From positions 1 through 64,000 of the forward strand of contig NZ_SLXG01000011.1 of assembly GCF_004345725.1 (NCBI RefSeq): 64,000 nt of DNA, given 5' to 3'. Positions within the stretch are counted from its first letter, which is position 1, and each line of letters begins with the position of its first letter. The notes beneath the pieces are model-generated. The model made no database searches and had not been told where the DNA came from. It worked only from the letters and a program-made list of their open reading frames with translations. Below are positions 1 to 8,241 of this stretch, piece after piece. Made by a program: the position numbers and the translations under genes. The stretch comes from Crenobacter luteus (GTDB lineage Bacteria; Pseudomonadota; Gammaproteobacteria; Burkholderiales; Chromobacteriaceae).

Positions 1-40
1 GAAAACCGATGATCTGCTCTTCCGTGAACCGCTTCTTCAA
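1..40 (-). CDS. IS3-type transposase OrfA, N-terminal fragment (cut by window edge)
   Basis: Only the first 13 codons are present. Read on the minus strand from a TTG at 38-40 they give (M)KKRFTEEQIIGF, the usual beginning of IS3-family OrfA helix-turn-helix proteins. A good ribosome-binding site (GAGGAG) lies just upstream. OrfA normally works with OrfB, produced by frameshifting, as the transposase. The remainder is outside the window, so whether it is intact is unknown. Confidence 0.55.
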   Translation of the reverse strand, partial: MKKRFTEEQIIGF

Positions 41-108
41 GTCCGTTCTCCTCGTATAAAACGAACTTTACTAAGTTTCAGGTGGCCCTGTTTAGGGGGA
101 GCAGGTCA
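1..108 (-). mobile_element. IS3-family insertion sequence, right end only
   Basis: The terminal motif TGACCTGCTCCCC reads on the minus strand at 96-108 and looks like an IS3-family terminal inverted repeat. A transposase start follows internally (see 1-40). The rest of the element lies left of the window, so the family is inferred from the IR and from the first residues of OrfA. It borders the left end of the mobile-element genes. Confidence 0.6.
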
Positions 109-277
109 TGCCGCTGAAAAGCGCTTTTAGATTGACTCTTGTTTGATACTTCAACACGCCGCCCCGCTGGTGCGGCGGCGAAAGGCGGCTCTGCCGCGAT
201 GGCGCTCGGTACCATCTGTGCGACAACGCAGACCAATAATGACCTGCACCAACTCCAAACTCACATAGAGGGAAAAT

Positions 278-736
278 ATGGAAATTCACGACACCGGCAC
301 CATGACGGTGCTATCGCGCACCCGCCGCCTGAATGTTTCGCAGATCGGTGAGGAGGCGGCATTGGTGTACGGCGAGCTTCATACTGAGGCTGCTGCGCGA
401 GGTCTTGCGGTTAACGGGCCGGCAGTCTTTGTTGCTCGATCCATGCCGCAGGACGCACACACCCTTTTCGAGATTGATTTTTGCTTGCCAGTCGCTGGTG
501 ACGACCTGCCCACGTTGCCACCCTTGCGATGCGCTCGCCTAATTTACGAGGGGCCGCTAGCCAACCTGTTCGTTCAGGGCTATCAAACGCTGCTTCAGAG
601 TATGGCCGATAAAGGTCTGACTCCGAACGGCGAATCCCGAGAGGTCTACCATGTTTGGTATGGACCAGAATCAGATGACAACCGGATTGAAGTACAGATT
701 GGCGTCGCAAGCTCGACAGACGACAAAGCGCAGTAA
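278..736 (+). CDS. Small GyrI-like / effector-binding domain protein (hypothetical)
   Basis: 152 residues, ATG preceded by GAGGG. It has no signal peptide or membrane segment. The layout (an FEIDFCLPV-type strand near residue 65, an EGPLANLF turn and a C-terminal VYHVWYGPESDDNRIEVQIGV stretch) resembles the GyrI-like/AraC-type effector-binding fold that binds small molecules or gyrase. This is a fold-level impression and no catalytic motif is visible. It is the only plus-strand gene in the mobile region, lying between the IS end and the terminator of the minus-strand operon, and is probably cargo. The 150 bp before it hold a small GC-rich hairpin (157-177) and no clear promoter. Confidence 0.5.
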   Translation: MEIHDTGTMTVLSRTRRLNVSQIGEEAALVYGELHTEAAARGLAVNGPAVFVARSMPQDAHTLFEIDFCLPVAGDDLPTLPPLRCARLIYEGPLANLFVQGYQTLLQSMADKGLTPNGESREVYHVWYGPESDDNRIEVQIGVASSTDDKAQ

Positions 737-881
737 TTGATTGATGTTGCGCCGTCGTCGGTGATTTGCTGTCATTCCCCTGTTTGCGATAGTATTTGTA
801 ATAGTTTTACTACTACGATTACTACCGATTGCCATCAAGATGGCGACACAAACCTGGCCAGGCCCCGATGCCGCTGTCACC

Positions 882-908
882 AAAAGAAAGCCCCGCCGAG
901 GCGGGGCC
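882..908 (-). terminator. Terminator of the minus-strand mobile-element operon
   Basis: GCCCCGCC (890-897) pairs with GGCGGGGC (900-907) and is followed on the minus strand by TTTCTTTT. It lies just beyond the last small ORF (926-1084). The sequence between 737 and 880 shows no coding or regulatory feature. Confidence 0.75.
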
Positions 909-925
909 GTGGTGCAGACCGAGAA

Positions 926-1084
926 TTACCGCCGACGCAGCGCAAGCCGGACATGACGCCAGAAGATGCGCCATTCGCCACGCTGGCCGCCATCGAGCAG
1001 CAGCGACCGGAACATGGCGAAGGCTTCGGCGGGGCGCTTGCGGTACGCCTGGGCCATCGCTTCGTCGTGCGGCTTGTCCTTCAT
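926..1084 (-). CDS. 52-residue protein, possible HTH antidote-like fragment
   Basis: The ATG overlaps the stop of the upstream gene (ATGA at 1081-1084), which supports translation by coupling. The protein starts MKDKPHDEAM and continues with AQAYRKRPAEAF. Its first 30 residues resemble the N-terminus of the 'probable addiction module antidote' HTH family (K-P-H-D-x-A-M followed by a helix), but it ends at RLALRRR, about half the usual length. No toxin partner is visible. It could be a genuine small protein or a truncated antitoxin; the family resemblance is from memory. Confidence 0.45.
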   Translation of the reverse strand: MKDKPHDEAMAQAYRKRPAEAFAMFRSLLLDGGQRGEWRIFWRHVRLALRRR

Positions 1085-1392
1085 CGCTCAAACTCCATTG
1101 CCGGGAGAGGATGCGCCCGCGCGATGTTCTCCATGTTGAAGACGTACTCGCGGCGGCCGAGCGTCGAGGGCTTGGCCCACGTCGCTTGCGCCGCCTGTGC
1201 CAGCAGGCGAACGTCTCGCGCATGATCGGTGGCAAGGCCGGAAACATGGTCGGGGATATCCCGAGGGTCTTCGGCGCGCTCCCAGGCTTGCAGCCAGTGG
1301 GCGATGCGGCGGCTGTCGGGCACAAAGCCGAGCGCGTAGCGCATGAGCCGCATCAGCGCGGCGTGTTCTGCATTTCCGAACATCGTTGTCAT
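1081..1392 (-). CDS. Hypothetical protein following trbL in the mobile element
   Basis: 103 residues. The start is the ATG that overlaps the trbL stop (ATGA). The protein begins MTTMFGNAEHAALMRLMRYA and has no signal peptide or membrane segment. It is mostly helical in character, with R-R-I-A-H-W-L-Q-A-W-E-R-A-E near residue 30. Small proteins of this size and composition commonly accompany type IV secretion genes in integrative elements, but I cannot assign a function. Confidence 0.6.
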   Translation of the reverse strand: MTTMFGNAEHAALMRLMRYALGFVPDSRRIAHWLQAWERAEDPRDIPDHVSGLATDHARDVRLLAQAAQATWAKPSTLGRREYVFNMENIARAHPLPAMEFER

Positions 1393-2465
1393 CCTCGCTT
1401 CAGGCTGCCGCCGTTGGCGCGCCCCCAGTTGCTTTGCATGTGCTCCTTGACTGCCTGCTTGTAGGCCGGGTTCCACATCGTCCGGCCCATCATGAAGTGT
1501 TCTGCGCGACTACTGGTGGTTTGCAGGCCGGTTCGCGGGTCGAGCTTCGTCCGCTGCGCAAGCGGATTGACGGCATCGGCCAATGGCTTAGCGGGCGCAA
1601 GGATTTGCCGCAACCCAAGCGCCGCCATCGACACGCCGCCTGCAAGCCCCGCCGCGATGCCGGTCGCCTGCTTGGCGATGAAAGTGAGCGCCACCGTCAG
1701 CCCCAGCACTTGCAGACCGACCATAAACGGATGCTGTTGGCCATCGCCGGACAAGTTGGCCGACGCGACGAAGTGATCGAAGGCAACGATGCCGAACGAC
1801 ATGATGAGCGCCAGAATGACCACGGTGAAGGTGTAGTTGAGAACCTGCCCCATCCAGCTGTCGAAGAACTTCGACGTAACGGGGAACATCAGGGCCAGGA
1901 TAAACAGCGGTCCCAGCGCGAACAGGATCGCCAGCGCGAACTTTGCCATGATGATGTTGACGCCGCCGACCAAGGCGAAGGCCAGCGTTCCCAGAGAGAT
2001 GAACACGGCGGCCAGTACCCAACTAACGGCCGCGCCGATGTTCCAGCCTGCTTCCAGCGCATGATCGAGGCACGTTGAGGCCATCGTCGCCCCCTTGTTG
2101 AGCACGCCGTCCAGCGTTTCGTAAATCGACGTCGGTGGCGTTGCCGAACTGGCATCCAGCACGCTGGAAAGGCCGGTTTCCAGCCCCTGGAACGTCTCGA
2201 CGACGTGGGCGTGATAGCCGTCCGCCGTGAGAGCGAAAGACGCGATGATGACAATCTTTACGCACTGCTTGATGAAGGTCGGAAAGGGAGCCTCAATCGA
2301 TCCCGTCGCGATGGCATAGCCCGTCAGCACGAAGTACAGCGTCACGCCCAGCAGCGCGGTCATCTGGAGCTTGTAGATCAGGTCCGCAGCGGCGGGCACC
2401 ACGAACGCATTGGTGGCGTTCGTGACCGTCTCGCCGATGAAGGTGAAAAGGGTCCAGTCCGGCAT
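1389..2465 (-). CDS. trbL: TrbL/VirB6-family conjugal transfer membrane protein
   Basis: 358 residues with several hydrophobic segments: around 35-55 (ALLGVTLYFVLTGYAIA), 68-82, 145-200 and 210-260. The N-terminus MPDWTLFTFIGETVTNATN is soluble and the C-terminal 100 residues are polar. This is the pattern of TrbL/VirB6, the polytopic inner-membrane component of the type IV secretion channel through which DNA and pilus subunits pass. It sits directly after an EexN-like gene, as in IncP-type trb clusters (trbK/eex next to trbL). No other trb/vir genes are in the window, so the set is either incomplete or continues elsewhere. Confidence 0.75.
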   Translation of the reverse strand: MPDWTLFTFIGETVTNATNAFVVPAAADLIYKLQMTALLGVTLYFVLTGYAIATGSIEAPFPTFIKQCVKIVIIASFALTADGYHAHVVETFQGLETGLSSVLDASSATPPTSIYETLDGVLNKGATMASTCLDHALEAGWNIGAAVSWVLAAVFISLGTLAFALVGGVNIIMAKFALAILFALGPLFILALMFPVTSKFFDSWMGQVLNYTFTVVILALIMSFGIVAFDHFVASANLSGDGQQHPFMVGLQVLGLTVALTFIAKQATGIAAGLAGGVSMAALGLRQILAPAKPLADAVNPLAQRTKLDPRTGLQTTSSRAEHFMMGRTMWNPAYKQAVKEHMQSNWGRANGGSLKRG

Positions 2466-2468
2466 GGT

Positions 2469-2732
2469 TTACTCCCCCTTCTTCTTGAACGTCGGAGCCG
2501 TTGCGTTGACCCCGGACTGTGTCCCGAAAGCAATCGCATCCCTGGCCGCCTGAGCGTTGACACAGTTGGGGGTGAGCGCGAGTTCGCCGGGATTGGCTTT
2601 GCACTTGGCAAGCATCGCCTCGCGCTCGGCCTTGTGCGCTTTGTACCAGTCCACCGACTGGACGGGTTCGGGAGCCTTGTTGCAGCCCGCCAGAATGGCC
2701 GCTGCTGCGATGGAAAAGACGATCTTTCTCAT
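2469..2732 (-). CDS. eexN: EexN-family lipoprotein (entry exclusion)
   Basis: 87 residues. A lipoprotein signal (MRKIVFSIAAAAILAGC) puts the acylated Cys at residue 17. The mature part holds the family core VDWYKAHKAEREAMLAKC ... NPGELALTPNC, with two conserved Cys. EexN proteins sit in the envelope of donors and block redundant conjugative entry. The start ATG overlaps the stop of the upstream membrane-protein gene (ATGA), and trbL follows after 3 bp. The combination with trbL points to a conjugative ancestry for the element. Confidence 0.8.
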   Translation of the reverse strand: MRKIVFSIAAAAILAGCNKAPEPVQSVDWYKAHKAEREAMLAKCKANPGELALTPNCVNAQAARDAIAFGTQSGVNATAPTFKKKGE

Positions 2733-3217
2733 TTTCGCATCTCCCGCGCTTCCGCTTCGATAATGCGGCCTGCCTCGCCATGCCGGCGTTCGGCTTCGTG
2801 GGCGCGCAGATAGTCCAACGCATGGGCCAGCTCGGCGGCATCGATGATGCGCAGGGCCGCTACCGTGCGCAGCGCGCTTTCGCGGGTGCCGGCCCAACTG
2901 CCGGCGAGCCGTTCGCCCGAGTTGCGCAACGCGAACAATGCAATGCCGATGCATGCGGCCGAGCACAGAACGGCGACGTAGGAATTGATCGGGTCTGCCT
3001 GGTGCGGCAGCGAGAAGCCGAGCCAATCGGCGGCCGCCATGGCGAACGGCATCACGCACATGATGGCGGCCACGTGATCGTTCTGGCGCAACGACGGCGC
3101 ACGGCGGGCGACTTCCTGGGCGTAGCCCAGACGGTCGATACAGACCCAGAAGCGCCACAGAAACAGCAGCACGAAGGCCGATGCTGCCATCAGCCACAGG
3201 TGAACATAAGTGATCAT
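2729..3217 (-). CDS. Conserved mobile-element membrane protein, unknown function
   Basis: 162 residues beginning MITYVHLWLMAASAFVLLF. Three or four hydrophobic segments (about residues 5-25, 50-68 and 78-98) precede a charged helical C-terminus rich in E-R-R-H-E-A. It is preceded by a strong ribosome-binding site (AGGAGGGGC) and translationally coupled to eexN. Its position with eexN and trbL suggests a role in mating-pair formation or exclusion, but no recognised family motif is visible. Confidence 0.6.
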   Translation of the reverse strand: MITYVHLWLMAASAFVLLFLWRFWVCIDRLGYAQEVARRAPSLRQNDHVAAIMCVMPFAMAAADWLGFSLPHQADPINSYVAVLCSAACIGIALFALRNSGERLAGSWAGTRESALRTVAALRIIDAAELAHALDYLRAHEAERRHGEAGRIIEAEAREMRK

Positions 3218-3262
3218 GGGTTGCCCCTCCTTTCGATGTAGTGACCGGTTACCCCGGCCGGA

Positions 3263-3547
3263 TTACCAACAGCTTCGATCGACGAGAAACGCGTCGTGCA
3301 GATACGGAACATTCGCCAGCTCCTCCAAGGCTTCATCCACGGTTCGGAACCACAATTGACGCCCGTGGTCGTCAATGACGCGCCGGAGGTCTCCGGCGTC
3401 CTCCACGCTCAAGGCGTATCCGCGCCGCCGATTCGCCTTGAGGATCACGCGCACGAGGCCGGTTCGCTCCAGGCTGTCGCAGTAGGCGTCTAGGTCTCGA
3501 TAGCGCAAGGGCGCTGTCGGGCGGCGGCGTTGCGGCCGTTCGCTCAT
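3263..3547 (-). CDS. 94-residue hypothetical protein of the mobile element
   Basis: The ATG overlaps the preceding stop (ATGA at 3544-3547). The basic N-terminus (MSERPQRRRPTAPLRYRDLD) is followed by a mixed alpha/beta sequence ending AFLVDRSCW. There are no membrane segments or Cys clusters. The charged head suggests nucleic-acid binding, but this is only a compositional guess. It belongs to the putative replication/regulation block 3263-4623. Confidence 0.5.
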   Translation of the reverse strand: MSERPQRRRPTAPLRYRDLDAYCDSLERTGLVRVILKANRRRGYALSVEDAGDLRRVIDDHGRQLWFRTVDEALEELANVPYLHDAFLVDRSCW

Positions 3548-4014
3548 CCGATGGCGTTCTCCCTTCTGCCCAAGATCGCGCCAATGCGCGCCATGTGGTG
3601 CCGGATCGTCTCGGGCGAAGCTGCGCGAGTCGGCGGCTCGATGGGTGCGGACTGCGAGCGAAGCCGCTTTTCCTTCACTGCCAGTCCCGCCGAAGGCGCA
3701 AAGTGTCCTTGCCGGTAGCGCGCCACAATCGCGCGGAACCATCGTTCGGGCGTGGTCTTGAGGCTTCGGGTCGCCATCACACCCGCCAGCTCGTCCAGCA
3801 GCATTTGGGCGTCGCTGCCATCGATGCCGGCGAGCATCCGGGACATCACAAGCCGTTCGCCCGGCTCCATCCGCGAAGGCCACACCAAAGCGCCGCAGGC
3901 GCCTTTCTCCGCCTCGCCCGGCATGGGCGAGGGGGGCGGCGTGTGGATAACTTTCGCCGGTAGTGGTTGTGACGGTTCATTGATGGTTCTGTGTGGTGGT
4001 TCATGGGGTGACAT
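3544..4014 (-). CDS. 156-residue hypothetical protein, possible replication or regulatory factor
   Basis: It starts 7 bp after the stop of the upstream HTH gene, and its ATG (4012-4014) lies inside a GGTGACA-N6-TGTCACC dyad. The N-terminal 40 residues are Pro-rich and probably disordered. A helical region follows (ERLVMSRMLAGIDGSDAQMLLDELAGVM, then TTPERWFRAIVARYRQGHF). The latter resembles the tails of helix-turn-helix replication proteins in integrative elements. No firm family assignment can be made. Confidence 0.5.
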   Translation of the reverse strand: MSPHEPPHRTINEPSQPLPAKVIHTPPPSPMPGEAEKGACGALVWPSRMEPGERLVMSRMLAGIDGSDAQMLLDELAGVMATRSLKTTPERWFRAIVARYRQGHFAPSAGLAVKEKRLRSQSAPIEPPTRAASPETIRHHMARIGAILGRRENAIG

Positions 4015-4066
4015 AGCTCTGTCACCGGGGGGGGTGACAGAGCTGTGTCACCCCCGGGGTGTCACC
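4007..4066. promoter_or_regulatory. Tandem GGTGACA/TGTCACC dyads overlapping a gene junction
   Basis: Two perfect dyads, GGTGACA-N6-TGTCACC, lie at 4007-4026 and 4033-4052 (centres 26 bp apart), with a further TGTCACC half-site at 4060-4066. They span the end of the HTH gene (4022-4387) and the start of the next gene (4012-4014). Being partly coding, they may act as an operator or as an RNA hairpin. The neighbouring HTH protein is an obvious candidate ligand, by inference only. Confidence 0.45.
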
Positions 4067-4387
4067 GGTGCCGCCCCCCGGTGCCAATCTGTCGGAGGGG
4101 GGTGACGATTTGTCGGAGGGAGGGGCGAGGCTGAGGCTGTAGACGTTGGACGACTGGCCCCCGTCTTTCCGGTAGTTACGTTCGATGTGCAAGAAGCCTG
4201 CTGCTTCCAGCTCCTTCAATACACGCTGCACGGTGCGTTCGGACGTACAGCACTTTTCGGCAATGAGGCGGACACGTGGCCAGCATTGGCCGACCTCATC
4301 GGCTGCATCGGCCAGCGCCATCAGGATCAGCTTTGAATTGGGCGGCAGTCGCTGCTCCCACGCCCAGTTCATTGCCTTGATGCTCAT
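4022..4387 (-). CDS. Winged helix-turn-helix protein (replication-initiator-like)
   Basis: 121 residues. The N-terminus MSIKAMNWAWEQRLPPNSKL, a helix (ILMALADAADEVGQCWP) and a recognition segment (LIAEKCCTSERTVQRVLKELEAAGFL) form a winged helix of the type common at the N-terminus of plasmid and prophage replication proteins ('helix-turn-helix domain-containing protein'). The C-terminal 40 residues are low complexity and carry a PPSDK/PPSDR duplication. The ATG overlaps the preceding stop (4384-4387). It probably binds DNA for replication control or for autoregulation at the dyads beneath its own 3' end. Confidence 0.65.
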   Translation of the reverse strand: MSIKAMNWAWEQRLPPNSKLILMALADAADEVGQCWPRVRLIAEKCCTSERTVQRVLKELEAAGFLHIERNYRKDGGQSSNVYSLSLAPPSDKSSPPSDRLAPGGGTGDTPGVTQLCHPPR

Positions 4388-4623
4388 CGCACCGCTGCTC
4401 CCGACGCGCTGCCATCGAGAGCCAGCGCGTCTTTCACCTGAAGAGTGCGGAAATACACGCGTCGTCCGACACGCAGCATCGTGGGCTTGAGCTTGCGGGC
4501 TACGTCGGTATCCGAATACAGGGCGACCCGAATGCCATCAGGGGAGCGGCCAAGTAATCCGGCGACATCGCCGAGACTCATCAGCGGACCATATCGCTGA
4601 AGGAGATATTCTTCCGTTGTCAT
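4384..4623 (-). CDS. Small AlpA/excisionase-like DNA-binding protein
   Basis: 79 residues from the ATG at 4621-4623. A GTG four codons upstream is the alternative, without a better ribosome-binding site. The segment [22 protein letters not shown] is a helix-turn-helix, and VGRRVYFRTLQVKDAL resembles the wing of MerR/excisionase-type proteins. Such genes often head mobile-element operons and steer excision or transcription. It is the first gene of the operon running to 926. The roughly 240-bp AT-rich stretch upstream (4624-4867) probably holds its promoter, though I see no consensus sigma70 pair. Confidence 0.6.
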   Translation of the reverse strand: MTTEEYLLQRYGPLMSLGDVAGLLGRSPDGIRVALYSDTDVARKLKPTMLRVGRRVYFRTLQVKDALALDGSASGAAVR

Positions 4624-4867
4624 CAATCCATCCACCGCAAGAAAGAGTAGATGGACGTATTTTTTGACTGGAAGAAAAACGAGTCAAACGCAAGTCATTG
4701 ATTTATAAGACCAAAATACAGCATCTTGGTCAGCCAACCTATATCGTCGGAAACAACCAAAACGGTATATCTTGGCTTTTAAGTGTTTCGCGCCCTGGCG
4801 AAAAAATCGAATCAAATCAATGTCTTGACGGGTGCATAATCGAAAACAAGATTTCAATAAATAAATT

Positions 4868-5962
4868 TCATGAATGATCCGCCTTTTTCGCTACCTGATC
4901 GAGCTTTCCGACCAAATCCTCCGCGCGCAGGTGGGTGTAGCGTTTGAGCATCTGCATCGACTTGTGGCCGCTGATGGCGGCGACTTCTTGATCGGACAAG
5001 CCTGCCTCCACGAAGCGGCTCACAGCCTCATGGCGCAGGTCGTGAAAGCGGAAGTCGGGCACGCCTGCTTCCTTCTTGATGCGCATCCACACCGGATTGA
5101 ACTGGTAGGGCCGCCGTTTGCCGTCGCGCCCCGGCTCGCCGAAGAAGATCAGGTCGGTATCGATGGGGCGCACCGGGTTGTTCAGCGCTTCGCGGAGCAG
5201 GCGTGTCGCCTCGGTGGTCAGCGGCACGGTGCGCGGCAGGGTGTTCTTCGTTTCCTGAAGGCGCACCACGCGCCGGGCCAGATCGACCTGACTGCGGCGA
5301 AGGCCCACGATCTCCGAGGAACGCATCCCCGTTTCCAGGGCAATGCGAACGATCCAGCCGAGCATCGGGTTCGAGTGAGCATCAACGGCCACTATCAGCC
5401 GCGCTTCTTCCTCGCGCGTCAGCCGCCGATCACGGCCCGGACTGGGTGCGGGTCGGCGAATGCTCTGCACCGGGTTATAGGTCAGCCCGATGCCCCACTC
5501 CTTGATCGCCACGTTGTACAGGTGGCCGAGTAAGGCGAGGTCGAGCCGCACCGTGTTAGGCGAGCGAGGCTTCGGCGCAGGCTTGCCCTTGGCGTCCTTG
5601 CGATCCAACCCGGCGAGCCGGTCGTCGCGGTACTTGGCGATGAGTTCAGGCGTCAGCGCGGCCAGCGAGTACTTGCCCAGGTGCTGCATCAGCGGCTTAG
5701 CGTGGCGCGCGTCGCTGGCGGCCGATGCCGGGCGCTTGGTCGGTGAGACTTCGGACAGGTAGCGCTTGAGCGCTTCTTCGATGGTCATCCGCTCGGACGG
5801 CGCACGTTGGATGTAGACGCCGCGCACCATCTCGTCTTCGGTGCGCCGCGCCCAATCCTCAGCGTCGCGTTTGGTGCGGAAGGTTTTGGCTGTGGTCGGC
5901 CATCCCGTCTTGCGGATGACCGCCTTCCACGTGCCGGAGGGTGTCTTGACGATGGTCGCCAT
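4868..5962 (-). CDS. int: Tyrosine recombinase / integrase of the mobile element
   Basis: 364 residues with start ATG preceded by GGAG. The N-terminal 55 residues (ATIVKTPSGTWKAVIRKTG) form an AP2-like arm-binding domain. A SAM-like core-binding domain covers about 60-165. The catalytic domain shows the Arg of ETGMRSSEIVGL, the box FHDLRHEA, GHKS, and the nucleophile Tyr in MLKRYTHL. It catalyses integration and excision by strand exchange at att sites. The gene begins 75 bp from the 3' end of a tRNA-Ile(CAT), the usual arrangement for an element integrated at a tRNA gene. Confidence 0.93.
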   Translation of the reverse strand: MATIVKTPSGTWKAVIRKTGWPTTAKTFRTKRDAEDWARRTEDEMVRGVYIQRAPSERMTIEEALKRYLSEVSPTKRPASAASDARHAKPLMQHLGKYSLAALTPELIAKYRDDRLAGLDRKDAKGKPAPKPRSPNTVRLDLALLGHLYNVAIKEWGIGLTYNPVQSIRRPAPSPGRDRRLTREEEARLIVAVDAHSNPMLGWIVRIALETGMRSSEIVGLRRSQVDLARRVVRLQETKNTLPRTVPLTTEATRLLREALNNPVRPIDTDLIFFGEPGRDGKRRPYQFNPVWMRIKKEAGVPDFRFHDLRHEAVSRFVEAGLSDQEVAAISGHKSMQMLKRYTHLRAEDLVGKLDQVAKKADHS

Positions 5963-6036
5963 TCGGTTGCTCCAGAACAGGGCTCGTGTACCGCCACTGT
6001 ACCGAAACTGTACCGAAGCGCCAGCGCACGCGAAGA

Positions 6037-6113
6037 TGGTGGGCCCAGCAGGACTTGAACCTGCAACCGACGGATTATGAGTCCGCTGCTCTAACCTATT
6101 GAGCTATAGGCCC
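6037..6113 (-). tRNA. tRNA-Ile(CAT), likely lysidine-modified; integration target
   Basis: A complete 77-nt cloverleaf with encoded CCA: acceptor GGGCCTA/TGGGCCC, D-stem GCTC/GAGC, anticodon loop CTCATAA, T-arm GCAGG-TTCAAGT-CCTGC. A CAT anticodon could also mean Met, but the body and the location after rpoD fit tRNA-Ile2. Its 3' end faces the integrase gene. The D-loop and anticodon stem differ from the broken copy at 6188-6229, so at least part of this gene may have come with an element. Confidence 0.85.
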
Positions 6114-6229
6114 TTTTTGACTTTTCGCGGTTCGTCTTGCCGCCGCTTCCGCCTTGCTCTCGCCCTGCCGATCCGGTCTCGATCAGTGGATTATGAGTCC
6201 TCTGCTCTAACCGACTGAGCTACAGGCCC
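6072..6229. repeat. Direct repeats of tRNA-Ile 5' half bracketing about 116 bp (candidate att sites)
   Basis: Positions 6072-6113 and 6188-6229 are direct repeats (42 nt, four mismatches) sharing the identical core GGATTATGAGTCC on the plus strand. The 74 bp between them encode nothing visible. The arrangement is consistent with successive integrations, or excision leaving a scar, at the tRNA anticodon region. Confidence 0.55.
6188..6229 (-). pseudogene. Truncated tRNA-Ile(CAT), 5' half only
   Basis: The minus-strand sequence starts GGGCCTGTAGCTCAGTCGG and runs through the anticodon stem to GGACTCATAATCC. It then changes to unrelated sequence with no T-arm or acceptor 3' strand. It matches the intact neighbour over 42 nt with four differences. 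It lies 28 bp downstream of rpoD, where a native tRNA-Ile gene would be expected, and looks like an att half-site. Confidence 0.75.
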
Positions 6230-6257
6230 GAGGGTTGGCATGATAGCAGATTATGGC

Positions 6258-8189
<1,932 letters not shown>

Positions 8190-8241
8190 TTCGATTCCTG
8201 CTCGAAAAAAAGCCGAAAAAACACTCAATTATACCACAAAA

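Noticed and set aside
1755-1763. Repeat-like GTTGGCCGA in trbL
   Set aside because: Only 9 of 10 core bases (next base C), single copy and in frame with normal coding; likely chance.
6188-6229. Second functional tRNA gene
   Set aside because: The T-arm and 3' acceptor strand are missing; only the 5' half is present.
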